From: Izhakiella australiensis
GTDB lineage: Bacteria > Pseudomonadota > Gammaproteobacteria > Enterobacterales > Enterobacteriaceae
Assembly (NCBI RefSeq): GCF_002006995.1
Contig: NZ_MRUL01000007.1
Location: 124,001-188,000 of the forward strand
Length of the DNA stretch: 64,000 bases
Reading direction: 5' to 3'
This document shows, one piece after another, positions 51,008 to 59,505 of the stretch. Position 1 is the stretch's first letter. The number at the start of each line of letters is the position of its first letter. The translations under genes were made by a program, and so were the position numbers. The notes below the pieces were generated by a model, which saw nothing but the letters and a program-made list of their open reading frames with translations, had not been told where the DNA came from and did not search any database.

Positions 51008-52594
51008 TTACTGTTTCGTCACCCGATTGAGTAACAAATTGAAGTTAGGCTGCAGGGAAAAGTGCTGGATGCGCGTCGAGGTGACGGCATTCTGCTGCCA
51101 GTTGGCGACGAACAGCCAGGGCGCGTCGTCATGCACTATCTGCTGCACCTGGCGATAAAGCTGGCCGCGCACGGCGTTATCGGTGGTCAGGCGCGCTTTT
51201 TCCAGCAGCGCATCGACCTGCGGATTACGGTAGTAACCGGAATTAAACCCGCCTTTTTGCGGCCAGGCATCGCTACGCAGCGTTAAAAATGGCAGGGTAT
51301 CGGGATCGTTGGTCATCCACGCCATTTCCGCCATGTGGGTGTGATCGTCCAGCCCGGCGTTGACCTTTGACAGATAGGTATTCCATTCGTAGGTCTCAAT
51401 GTTGACCTTCAGCCCGACCGCTTTCAGGTCGGCCTGGATCGCCGTTGCCATCGGCACCGGGTCCAGCATGCCGGAACCGCCTTCGGTAACGTAAAACGTC
51501 ACGGTGGCACCTTCAGCGCCGGCGGCCTTCAGCAGCGCTCGCGCCTTATCCGGATCGTAGGGGTAAGGTTTGACGTGCGGATTGGCTGCCCAGCTAAAGG
51601 CACCGGGAATCGGACCGTCAGCCACTCCCGCCGAGCCCTGCAATACGTTATCCACCAGCGATTGTTTATTCACCGCGTAGTTTACCGCCTGGCGCACCCG
51701 GAGATCGTTGAAGGGCGGCACGTGGGCGTTGAGCATCACATACCAGACGTGTGGGCCAACGGTTTGATATAAACGGAAACGTTTGCTGTGCTTAGCAAAT
51801 AATTTCACCGTGTCCGGCGGGACTTCCACCATCGCGTCAATACCGCCGGAGAGCATCTCCGCCACGCGGGTATTGCCATCAACGATCGGCCGGAACACGA
51901 CGGTATTCACGGCTGGTTTGCCTTCCCAGTAGTCGGCGTTGGCGTGGACCACTACCCGCTGGTTAGCCTGCCATTCACTAAACCTGAAGGCCCCGGTTCC
52001 GACCGGATGCCGACCAAAGTCTTTGCCGTACTTTTTTACCGCCGTGGGGGAAACGATCAGCCCGGTTGGCGTAGCAAGGTTTGATAGCAGCGGCGCAAAG
52101 GGTTCTTTTAGATGAAACACCAGCGTGTACGCATCCGGCGTTTCTATATTGTTGATTGCTGAAAAGAAGAAGGCGAGAGGAAACGGGCCGGTGTTATGCC
52201 AGGGATTCTTTTCATCCAGCATGCGCTGAAAGGTAAACTTTGCTGCTTCGGCGTTAAACGGCGTACCGTCCTGAAAGCGCACGTTCTGCCGCAGATGAAA
52301 GCGATATGTCAGTCCGTCATCGCTAATCTCCCAGCGGGTAGCCAGCGCCGGTTCGATATTAAGCTTGCCGGCGCCGTTGCGCACCAGACCATCATAGAGA
52401 TTGACCAGAATGCGTGAATCGTTAGCGGCGGTAGCCACCTGTGGGTCCAGCGATTGCGGCTCGGCAACCTGGCCTATCAGCAGGGCATCTTTTGGAGTTG
52501 CCGCCTGAGCGTCCGGCAGGCCAGATAGTGCCAGCAGCAGGCTTAAAGGCAGGGCAAAAGTGATCGATCGCGCTCTTTTTCGCATATGCAGCAT
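51008..52594 (-). CDS. ABC transporter binding protein, family 5 (peptide/nickel/opine type)
   Basis: Periplasmic receptor of about 528 residues with a signal peptide (MRKRARSITFALPLSLLLALSG...AQA). Family 5 features are EPQSLDPQVATAANDSRI, RWEISDDGLTYRFHLRQNVRFQDG, VGTGAFRFSEWQ, VRQAVNYAVNKQSLV and HDDAPWLFVANWQQ. ATG 52594 is preceded by GAGG; ATG 52585 and ATG 52621 are alternatives. First gene of the transporter operon. Substrate specificity is not readable; pairing with DUF1028 hints at a small peptide or modified amino acid. Confidence 0.87.
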   Translation of the reverse strand: MLHMRKRARSITFALPLSLLLALSGLPDAQAATPKDALLIGQVAEPQSLDPQVATAANDSRILVNLYDGLVRNGAGKLNIEPALATRWEISDDGLTYRFHLRQNVRFQDGTPFNAEAAKFTFQRMLDEKNPWHNTGPFPLAFFFSAINNIETPDAYTLVFHLKEPFAPLLSNLATPTGLIVSPTAVKKYGKDFGRHPVGTGAFRFSEWQANQRVVVHANADYWEGKPAVNTVVFRPIVDGNTRVAEMLSGGIDAMVEVPPDTVKLFAKHSKRFRLYQTVGPHVWYVMLNAHVPPFNDLRVRQAVNYAVNKQSLVDNVLQGSAGVADGPIPGAFSWAANPHVKPYPYDPDKARALLKAAGAEGATVTFYVTEGGSGMLDPVPMATAIQADLKAVGLKVNIETYEWNTYLSKVNAGLDDHTHMAEMAWMTNDPDTLPFLTLRSDAWPQKGGFNSGYYRNPQVDALLEKARLTTDNAVRGQLYRQVQQIVHDDAPWLFVANWQQNAVTSTRIQHFSLQPNFNLLLNRVTKQ

Positions 52595-52643
52595 GGCGGC
52601 CTCATCAGCATCAGATGTCATGAAACTCGTTGTCCTGTTTTTT

Positions 52644-52659
52644 ATTTATGCGTATAAAT
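52644..52659. promoter_or_regulatory. Palindrome 1 in the divergent transporter/DUF1028 promoter
   Basis: ATTTATGCGTATAAAT, an imperfect palindrome repeated 32 bp away with one base changed. Likely a GntR-type operator. Confidence 0.6.
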
Positions 52660-52675
52660 ACCGATGATTGCAATA

Positions 52676-52691
52676 ATTTATGCATATAAAT
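52676..52691. promoter_or_regulatory. Palindrome 2 in the divergent transporter/DUF1028 promoter
   Basis: ATTTATGCATATAAAT, differing from palindrome 1 at a single position. The 32-bp centre distance (about three helical turns) puts both on the same DNA face, favouring cooperative binding. Confidence 0.6.
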
Positions 52692-52717
52692 TTAATCTGA
52701 CGCACACTGGAGTGACT

Positions 52718-53365
52718 ATGACATTTTCAATCGTCGCACGTGACGCGCAGACTGGCGCGCTGGGCGTGGCCAGCGCCACCGCAGGACCGGCGGTGGGCGC
52801 GCTGGTGATACATGGTGCGGCCAACGTGGGCGCTATTGCTACCCAGGCGATGACGAACCCGCTGTACGGCGTGTATGGATTACGCTACCTGCGTCAGGGA
52901 ATGACGGCGGTGCAGACATTGGAAAAACTGCTGGATGAAGACAGCAACGCTGAGCAGCGTCAGCTGATTATCGTCGATCGGAGCGGCGGCGTTGCCCGTT
53001 GGAACGGCAAGCTGTGCGGGGAATATGCCGCCAGCCAGTCGATTGACGGCGGCGCGATCGGCGGCAATCTGCTGGCCGGTGAGGCCACGCTCTGCGAGAT
53101 GCAGCGTGAATACCAGAATAGCGCCCGGCTGCCATTTGCCGATCGCCTGCTGGCGGCAATGAACGCCGGTGCCGCAGCGGGCGGCGACCGGCGCGGCCTG
53201 CACTCGGCGGCGCTAAAAATCTGGCTCGACCGCGAATACGCCACGTTGGATCTGCGCGCCGACTGGTCGGATGCGCCGCTGAGCGCGCTGGCGGAGATTC
53301 TGCACCAGACGCGCAGCTCGCCGCACCGTGAATTTTTTGCTGCCTTGCCAAAGGGATGCATTTAG
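52718..53365 (+). CDS. DUF1028 protein (Ntn-hydrolase-like fold family)
   Basis: A 215-residue protein of the DUF1028 family: TFSIVARDAQTGALGVASAT at the start (Thr2 after Met removal could be the N-terminal nucleophile as in Ntn hydrolases), AIATQAMTNPLYGVYGL, and the Asp-containing DGGAIGGNLLAGEATL. The start at 52718 follows GGAG and gives the expected family N-terminus; an upstream in-frame start at 52664 would overlap the operator. Divergent from a peptide-type ABC operon, an association suggesting hydrolysis of an imported amide. The activity is unproven. Confidence 0.82.
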   Translation: MTFSIVARDAQTGALGVASATAGPAVGALVIHGAANVGAIATQAMTNPLYGVYGLRYLRQGMTAVQTLEKLLDEDSNAEQRQLIIVDRSGGVARWNGKLCGEYAASQSIDGGAIGGNLLAGEATLCEMQREYQNSARLPFADRLLAAMNAGAAAGGDRRGLHSAALKIWLDREYATLDLRADWSDAPLSALAEILHQTRSSPHREFFAALPKGCI

Positions 53366-53377
53366 TTTTGGGGGAAT

Positions 53378-53404
53378 GGGCCGTCTGGCGTCACGGCCCT
53401 TTTT
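53378..53404 (+). terminator. Intrinsic terminator after the DUF1028 gene
   Basis: GGGCCGT-CTGGCGTC-ACGGCCC followed by five T. The same sequence, inverted and without a good T-run, occurs at about 18007-18035, so it is part of the composite repeat element. Confidence 0.8.
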
Positions 53405-53920
53405 AGCCCGGTCTTTGGGTGTTTTTTCCCCTCCCTGCCAGCCCGGTTTTTTTTACCTTCGGTGGGCTGTTCCGTTCGCCGGTGCGGCGGGTGTTTATTT
53501 CACCGATGGTGGGTTGTTCCGTCCGCCTGTACGGCGGGTGTTTATTTCACCGATGGTGGGTTGTTCCGTTCGCCTGTACGGCAGGTGGCTTATTTGCCCG
53601 CCGCTGCGGGCGACCGGTAAGGGGCCATCAAACGTCATGGCCCCTTGACCCCGGACTTCCGGCAGTTTCTGCGTGGCTGCGTCCTACCCTCACGCATGTA
53701 GCCCGCCTGACGGGCCGTTCGCGATGCGTTCCCGACGCAGCGCTCACTGTCGCCGCCTCCCTGCGGCTCACCCTGGCGGGCTTCATTCGCTCGGCGCAGA
53801 AAAGCCTGTTTATGCAGGTTTGCGGGAAGCGGCATCCGGTTTTTAATCGATAGCACCGTGGGCATAGATTTGCTGAAGGCGGCATCTGTTTTAATCAATG
53901 AAGGCGTTGGTGCGGGTTTT
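53405..53920 (-). repeat. Composite repeat module 2, inverted copy with 47-bp tandem repeats
   Basis: On the minus strand this matches the 367-bp units at 16.9-17.9 kb, including the CAAGGGGCCA stem. At 53470-53590 a 47-bp unit (GTTTATTTCACCGATGGTGG and following) is repeated in tandem (starts at 53493 and 53540, period 47). Short frames here are not genes. Confidence 0.8.
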
Positions 53921-53924
53921 TGAC

Positions 53925-54180
53925 GACAGTGATTATCTTCTGCTTAAAAGCTAAGGTGAGGTTGCCGGCATTCAGTCCGGCGCAGACCTGCTTTTCGCTT
54001 TTTACTTAAAGCGATGAAGAAGCTTGCGGGGGAGGAGAAGGCCCGGCTGATTTCAGCAGGCTCGCGGCCAGGGATGGCCGTGCGCCAGGCCACACGGATG
54101 TGCTTGTTCCGGTGCGAAAAGCAACCGTACCTCTGCGACCTGTTCTCCGGGCTTACAGCAATACCGGGCCAGTATTGCTG
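53925..54180 (-). repeat. Composite repeat module 1, inverted copy
   Basis: Inverted counterpart of 16620-16850, with the same neighbour order as the direct copies, so modules 1 and 2 move or are maintained as one element. It ends about 45 bp before the transporter stop codon. Confidence 0.75.
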
Positions 54181-54225
54181 ATTTCTCCACCTTAGATGAC
54201 TATTCCGGTTAGCAAAGCAATTCTC

Positions 54226-55536
54226 TTAATGCTGACGCAGGCCGGAGTGTAGGGTTTCCCGATAGGCCAGCGCTGCTGCGAGGCTGGCTGCTGCTGCGGC
54301 AGTCACAAACCAGGCCGGGGATTGCAGATCGCCGGTGCTGCTTACCAGCCAGGTGGCGATAAACGGCGCCGTGCCGCCCAGCAGGGTTACCGGGATATTT
54401 AAGCTCACCGATAAGCAGGTATAGCGCAGCCGGGTCGGCATGATCTCCGCCATGGCGCACAGGGCCGCTGCGGAATGCGGCGCAAAGGCCAGACTCATCA
54501 GACACAGGCCCAGCACCGTGTGATTGAAATTACCGGCGCCGAGTAAATGAAACGCCGGGTAGGTAACCAGCGCGATCGCCAGGCTGCTGATTATCATCAG
54601 CGGACGGCGTCCGACCACGTCGCTTAGCCAGGCAAAGCCGGGCAGCAGGCAGCAATAAAACATCAGGCTGTAGAGATTTGCGCGCTGGGCATCAGCCAGC
54701 GTCATACCTCGCACCACCGACAGGTAGGTGGGCGAATAGATAAAGTAAATATAGATACAGGCCGACGGGGCGGCGATCAGGCCCATACCGATCAGTACCG
54801 TCCGCCATTCCTGACGTAATCCTGCCAGTAGCGGTGCGGGCGCCACGTCGGCAGTTTTCTGTACTTCGGCAAAATGGGGCGTTTCCTCCAGCTTCAGCCG
54901 CAGATAAAGCCCGACAAAGCCCAGCGGCAGTCCGGCAAGGAAAGGCAGGCGCCAGCCCCAGCTATGCAAATCCTCCGGCGTGAGCATGGCGGTCAGCAGA
55001 GAAGCCACTGCGCCGCCTACCAGCAGCGCCAGGCCGATAGTAAAGGTCTGCCAGCCGGTGTACAGGCCGCGCCGGTTGGCCGGGGCATATTCAGAAATAA
55101 ATGACGTTGCGCCGCCATATTCGCCGCCAACCGAAATGCCCTGTACCAGCCGCGCCAGCGTCAGAATAACCGGGGCGGCAATGCCGATCGATTGGTAGGT
55201 CGGCATTAAGCCAATCAGCGTGGTTGATGCGGCGATCAGCATGATAGCGATCGCCAGCGGCGTTTTGCGGCCATAGCGGTCGCCAAGGTGACCAAAGATA
55301 ATACCGCCGAGCGGGCGTGACGCGTAGCTGATAGCGAACACCGCAAAGGTGAGCAGCAGGCTGGCCGCCTCGCTGCCGGCCGGGAAAAACAGGCGGGCGA
55401 TAACCGATGCGAAGTAGCCGTAAATCACAAAGTCAAAATACTCAATAAAATTGCCGATACAGGCGGCGACAAGCGCCCGTTTATGCTGCGCGGTTATGCG
55501 CGGCGCCTGCTGCGCCGTGATGGCTTTTGAGTTCAT
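54226..55536 (-). CDS. MHS-family MFS metabolite:H+ symporter
   Basis: A 12-TM transporter of 436 residues: ACIGNFIEYFDFVIYGYFASV, loop GHLGDRYGRKTPLA, GGEYGGATSFISEYAP and LRLKLEETPHF are MHS signatures (KgtP/ProP/citrate group). AAGGA precedes the ATG. It is last in the FAH-FMN oxidase-decarboxylase-SDR operon and is expected to take up the carboxylic acid degraded by it. Confidence 0.88.
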   Translation of the reverse strand: MNSKAITAQQAPRITAQHKRALVAACIGNFIEYFDFVIYGYFASVIARLFFPAGSEAASLLLTFAVFAISYASRPLGGIIFGHLGDRYGRKTPLAIAIMLIAASTTLIGLMPTYQSIGIAAPVILTLARLVQGISVGGEYGGATSFISEYAPANRRGLYTGWQTFTIGLALLVGGAVASLLTAMLTPEDLHSWGWRLPFLAGLPLGFVGLYLRLKLEETPHFAEVQKTADVAPAPLLAGLRQEWRTVLIGMGLIAAPSACIYIYFIYSPTYLSVVRGMTLADAQRANLYSLMFYCCLLPGFAWLSDVVGRRPLMIISSLAIALVTYPAFHLLGAGNFNHTVLGLCLMSLAFAPHSAAALCAMAEIMPTRLRYTCLSVSLNIPVTLLGGTAPFIATWLVSSTGDLQSPAWFVTAAAAASLAAALAYRETLHSGLRQH

Positions 55537-55561
55537 GGTATGTCCTTTGTGCTGGGGAAGT

Positions 55562-56311
55562 TCAGGCCAACGTGGAGCCCGCGTCGGTGACCAACGCGGC
55601 GCCGTTCATATGGCGGGATTCGTCCGCCAGTAAAAAGGCCACCGTATTTGCGACGTCCTGCGGCTGACCATAAGGCGCGGCCAGCGCCCGGGTTATGCCG
55701 CCTCCGGGCACGCGCTGTGCTGCCTTTTGGTTAATCTCTTCAATCATTGCCGTCTGCGTCGGGCCGGGCAGCACGGCGTTTACCCGCACGTTGCTGCCGA
55801 CGCATTCCAGCGCGCTGCTTCTGACCAGTCCCAGCAGCGCATGTTTGCTGGCGACATAGCCAGACATATTGGCGCGTCCGCGTATCGCCGAGGTCGATGC
55901 GATGGCGACGAAGCTACCGCCGGACTGTCGCAGCAGCGGCAGCGCATATTTGAGGCAGAAAAAGGCGCCGAGGACGTTGACCGCCATTAGCTGATGAAAA
56001 GCTGCTGACGGATAGTCTTCAATGGCGGCCACCGCTCCGGCGGCGCCGGCGTTGCTGACAAAGCCCTGACAGCCGCCAAATTTGCTGTTCGCCGCGTCGA
56101 TCAGCGCGGCAACGTCCTCCTCGCGGCTGATATCGCCTGGCACGCAGTGCAGCGGCGTACTAAGCGCTGCGCACTGGCGACGACAGTTTTCCAGCGTGGC
56201 CTGCGACCGATCGGCTAACACCAGCCGCCAGCCTTTACGCGCCAGCGTCAGCGCGATGGCGCAGCCGATGCCGCCGCCGGCGCCGGTAATGATGGCTACA
56301 GGGTTATTCAC
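55562..56311 (-). CDS. Short-chain dehydrogenase/reductase of the acid-catabolic operon
   Basis: A classical SDR of 249 residues: GAGGGIGCAIALTLARKG, VSNAGA, catalytic Ser in AIASTSAIRG, YVASKHALLG (YxxxK), and the C-terminal LADESRHMNGAALVTDAG. GTG start after AGGAGAA. It lies 17 bp downstream of the decarboxylase gene. Substrate unknown; probably oxidises a hydroxy acid or reduces a keto intermediate of the pathway. Confidence 0.85.
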   Translation of the reverse strand: MNNPVAIITGAGGGIGCAIALTLARKGWRLVLADRSQATLENCRRQCAALSTPLHCVPGDISREEDVAALIDAANSKFGGCQGFVSNAGAAGAVAAIEDYPSAAFHQLMAVNVLGAFFCLKYALPLLRQSGGSFVAIASTSAIRGRANMSGYVASKHALLGLVRSSALECVGSNVRVNAVLPGPTQTAMIEEINQKAAQRVPGGGITRALAAPYGQPQDVANTVAFLLADESRHMNGAALVTDAGSTLA

Positions 56312-56328
56312 GATGGCGTTCTCCTGTC

Positions 56329-57093
56329 TCAGGGGGTCAGACGGGCCAGCAGGCGACGGTCTTCCACCGCAAAGCCGCCGCCGTAGACGTCAGAGGTCAT
56401 AAAGTGCGCACTGAGCACCTGCGGCTGCAGCGCGGCGATAGGATCGAACGGGCTGGCATGAAGCTGCCAGTCGATATGGCCGCGCACCGGCGCGGAATAA
56501 CTTAGCGGCGTGTGACGATAGACCACGTCGGCATAGGCAGTGCCCGGTTTTTCCGGGTGCGGCAAGCGGCGTACGTGAATCTCACCGCCCGGCTGCTGTT
56601 GCTCATCGGTGAGTTGCACCAGCGGCGCCGAGGGATCCGGGGTGAAGCTGAAATCAGCCAGCGGCACGCCACGTCGGCGCACCCAGCCGCTGATTTTACC
56701 GTCTGCCGTTTCGTTAAAAGCGTAGTGCGTGTCTTTTTTGGTGTAGCCGAACAGTTCGCGTCCGGCACAGATTCCCATCGGATCGCTGCAATACATAAAG
56801 ATATGCGTTTGAGTGAGCAATGACTGATAGCGCACGGCGACGGTCACCATCAGGTCAAACATCTCGCCGCTGTGAACCGCCAGCGTATGGCCCGGCGACA
56901 GCATAAAGCGGAAGGCAGCCCGGTCGTTAACCAGTTCAAAGGGCGTATCGCTGAGCAGGGCTTTTACTTTGTCGCTATCAACGCGGGTTATCACTTCCAG
57001 CGTGCGCAGCGGGCATTCCCATTCCAGCGGATAGGCGGGTGAGTAGGGTGGGTTAACGCCGCTGTCGGCATGCATTTTATAATCACCAAACAT
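56329..57093 (-). CDS. Acetoacetate decarboxylase (ADC) family protein
   Basis: A 254-residue ADC-fold protein. The Schiff-base Lys lies in CAGRELFGYTKKDTHYAF, where ADC has a Lys-Lys pair, and the N-terminal YPLEWECPLRTLEV aligns with the family. ADC relatives perform decarboxylation, aldol-dehydration or other retro-aldol chemistry on beta-keto acids, so the exact reaction is open. ATG 57093 follows AAGGA; it is 13 bp behind the FMN-oxidase gene. The fit with a hydroxyacid oxidase that makes keto acids is good. Confidence 0.8.
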   Translation of the reverse strand: MFGDYKMHADSGVNPPYSPAYPLEWECPLRTLEVITRVDSDKVKALLSDTPFELVNDRAAFRFMLSPGHTLAVHSGEMFDLMVTVAVRYQSLLTQTHIFMYCSDPMGICAGRELFGYTKKDTHYAFNETADGKISGWVRRRGVPLADFSFTPDPSAPLVQLTDEQQQPGGEIHVRRLPHPEKPGTAYADVVYRHTPLSYSAPVRGHIDWQLHASPFDPIAALQPQVLSAHFMTSDVYGGGFAVEDRRLLARLTP

Positions 57094-57106
57094 AAATAAT
57101 TTCCTT

Positions 57107-58327
57107 TTAACCTTCAGATTTAATGGGCAGCGCCGGGCTGAGGCGCACAGGGCTGGATGAGGTACGCTCGCTGCGTAACGGCCAGGGATAATCAACAATA
57201 TTGTCGGGGGTGAGATCGGCGATACGGGTGACGCCGCATAGCGCCATGGTCGCTTCCAGCTCTTTACGTAACAGGGTCAGACTCAGGGTGACGCCCTCTT
57301 CGCCGAGGGCGCCGAGTCCGTACAGAAATGCGCGACCGACCATCAGGCTGTCGGCGCCCATCGCCAGCGCGCGCACCATGTCCTGGCCGCTGCGAATACC
57401 GCTATCCATGATGATTTCGCCGCGCCCCGCGACCTGGTCAGCAATGCGGGCCAGCACGCTGATCGATGAGGGGGCGCCGTCGAGCTGGCGTCCGCCGTGG
57501 TTAGATACCACGATGGCATCAGCGCCGGCGGCGAATGCCTGGCGGGCATCGTCGCTGTCCATTACGCCTTTAATCACCAGTTTGCCGTTCCAGCGCTGTC
57601 TGACCCAGTCGATATCCTGCCAACTGAAGCTTCTGTCGAACTGGCGGCTGACCCAGTCGGCAAAGCCGAGGGTATCGTTAACCCCTTTGGCGTAGCCGAC
57701 GATGTTGCCAAAGGTGCGACGCGGCGTCTTCAGCATCGCCGCGCACCAGCGCGGATGGGAAAGCATGGACAGCATGCTGCTCAGGGTTAGCGTTGGCGGT
57801 ACCGACAGCCCGTTGCGAATATCTTTGTGACGCTGTCCCTGAATGGGTAAATCGAGGGTTAATACCAGCGTTGAACAGCCGGCCGCGTCGGCGCGGGCGA
57901 TCAGATCCGCGATAAAAGTGCGATCTTTCATCATATACAGCTGAAACCAGAACGGCTGCTTTAGTCGGGCGGCAACGTCTTCGATGCTGCATATGCTGAC
58001 GGTCGACAGGGTATAGGGAACGCCCGCCGCGGCGGCGGCGCGGGCTGCCAGTATTTCACCGTCGGGATGGATCATGCCCGCCAGCCCGGTCGGCGCGAGG
58101 ATCAGCGGCAGTGAGACCGGCGTGCCGAGGACGGTGGAAGAGGTGGTGATGTTTTCCACATTGCAGCCTACCCGCTGGCGAAAATGCAGCCGGGCCAGGT
58201 CACCGCTGTTCTCACGGTAGGTCGACTCCGTCCACGAGCCGCTGTCGATATAATCGTAAAACAGTTTTGGCACGCGCCGACGCGCCAGCTGTTGCAGGTC
58301 GTCTATACAGGTAATGGTGCGCGTCAT
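57107..58327 (-). CDS. FMN-dependent alpha-hydroxy acid dehydrogenase/oxidase
   Basis: A TIM-barrel flavoprotein of 406 residues in the LldD/glycolate-oxidase/mandelate-dehydrogenase family. It has FYDYIDSGSWTESTY, LAPTGLAGMIHPDGE, the Lys in GKLVIKGVMDSDDAR, and the active-site VSNHGGRQLDGAPSSI followed by MDSGIRSGQDMVRALAMG. It oxidises an L-2-hydroxy acid to the 2-oxo acid. It starts four bases inside the FAH gene. The C-terminal tail is longer than in LldD. Confidence 0.88.
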   Translation of the reverse strand: MTRTITCIDDLQQLARRRVPKLFYDYIDSGSWTESTYRENSGDLARLHFRQRVGCNVENITTSSTVLGTPVSLPLILAPTGLAGMIHPDGEILAARAAAAAGVPYTLSTVSICSIEDVAARLKQPFWFQLYMMKDRTFIADLIARADAAGCSTLVLTLDLPIQGQRHKDIRNGLSVPPTLTLSSMLSMLSHPRWCAAMLKTPRRTFGNIVGYAKGVNDTLGFADWVSRQFDRSFSWQDIDWVRQRWNGKLVIKGVMDSDDARQAFAAGADAIVVSNHGGRQLDGAPSSISVLARIADQVAGRGEIIMDSGIRSGQDMVRALAMGADSLMVGRAFLYGLGALGEEGVTLSLTLLRKELEATMALCGVTRIADLTPDNIVDYPWPLRSERTSSSPVRLSPALPIKSEG

Positions 58328-59187
58328 GCTGCCGTCCCGGCGTCTGCGGCGGCAATAATGGCGTTATGCTGCTCGCCCAGACCGCTGATGCCGAGGCGTA
58401 CGCGCTGGCCCGGTTTAAGATAAACCGGCGGTTTGAATCCCATGCCGACGCCGGCAGGCGTGCCGGTGGCGATGATATCGCCCGGATGCAGACTCATAAA
58501 CTGGCTGATGTAGGCGACCAGCCCGGCGACGCCAAAAACCATTTCGCGCGTGTTGCTGTCCTGACGACGAACGCCATCAACCTCCAGCCACAAAGACAGA
58601 TTCTGCACGTCCGCAATTTCGTCGGCGGTGACCAGCCAGGGGCCGAGCGGCGCGAAGGTGTCGGCGTTTTTACCTTTATCCCACTGACCGCCGCGCTCAA
58701 TTTGCCAGGCGCGTTCGGAGACGTCGTTGACGATGCAGTAGCCGGCAACGTGCCGCAGTGCGTCCTCTTGTCGCAGATTACGGCCATGGCGGCCGATGAC
58801 CACGCCCAGCTCCACTTCCCAGTCAACTTTGTTCGCCTGAGGGGGAATTTCAATCGCATCGTTTGGCCCGGTGATGGCGCTGGTTACTTTTAAAAACAGA
58901 ATCGGTTCCGCTGGCAGATCCATCCCGGCTTCGCGGGCATGGTCACGGTAATTCAGTCCGACGCAGATGATTTTTCCGGGCTGGGCCACGCAGGGACCAA
59001 GGCGGGTATCGTCTGGCAGCAGCGGCAGTGAGTCGACCGCCGTCGCCCGCAGCCGCTGCAGGTTTTCGGCCGTGATGGTGTCGCCGCGCCAGTCAGCCAC
59101 CAGATGGCTGACGTCGCGCGCCTGCTGGCGTTGGTCAATGATCCCCGCTTTTTCGTTACCGCGTTCTCCCCAGCGCACTAATTTCAT
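58324..59187 (-). CDS. Fumarylacetoacetate hydrolase (FAH) family protein
   Basis: A 287-residue C-C bond hydrolase or related isomerase/decarboxylase. Features are GKIICVGLNYRDHAREAG, the metal-binding VDWEVELGVVIGRHGR and IVNDVSERAWQ, and HPGDIIATGTPAGVGMG near the end. ATG 59187 has GAGGA upstream; an earlier in-frame start has none. First gene of the five-gene operon; the divergent double-wHTH regulator faces it across about 320 bp. Possible substrates are acylpyruvates or 2,4-diketo acids. Confidence 0.88.
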   Translation of the reverse strand: MKLVRWGERGNEKAGIIDQRQQARDVSHLVADWRGDTITAENLQRLRATAVDSLPLLPDDTRLGPCVAQPGKIICVGLNYRDHAREAGMDLPAEPILFLKVTSAITGPNDAIEIPPQANKVDWEVELGVVIGRHGRNLRQEDALRHVAGYCIVNDVSERAWQIERGGQWDKGKNADTFAPLGPWLVTADEIADVQNLSLWLEVDGVRRQDSNTREMVFGVAGLVAYISQFMSLHPGDIIATGTPAGVGMGFKPPVYLKPGQRVRLGISGLGEQHNAIIAAADAGTAA

Positions 59188-59505
59188 CGTTGTTAAATCC
59201 TCATTATGGGTTATCGCTAAAACGTACTTTGCATTCAATGTACATTTAGTTAATGGAAAATCGATTAAGGTGTCAAAAAAAAGTTAACAAAATGATAAAT
59301 TCGTCACTATTCCGCGCGAAGATGCGGGCAAGCTCACAAACCCCTGTGGGGCAGAGGGCGCGAAGCACTGGACAGCCAGCGCGGTGGTTACAATAATGAG
59401 GCCTGAAGCGTGCGGGCTGGCGCGCCATTCCTCCGGTAAGTGCCTGGGGGGAACGGGCCAGGCGCTTTTCCGATAACGGCTAAACGGGGTTTGAAACCAT
59501 TCACT
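59188..59505. other. Divergent regulatory region between the FAH operon and its regulator
   Basis: No gene. A 10-bp palindrome AATGTACATT (59237-59246) and a related AACGTACTTT (59221-59230) lie just upstream of the FAH start and could be operator half-sites. A GC-rich stretch with small hairpins covers 59330-59460. Confidence 0.4.
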
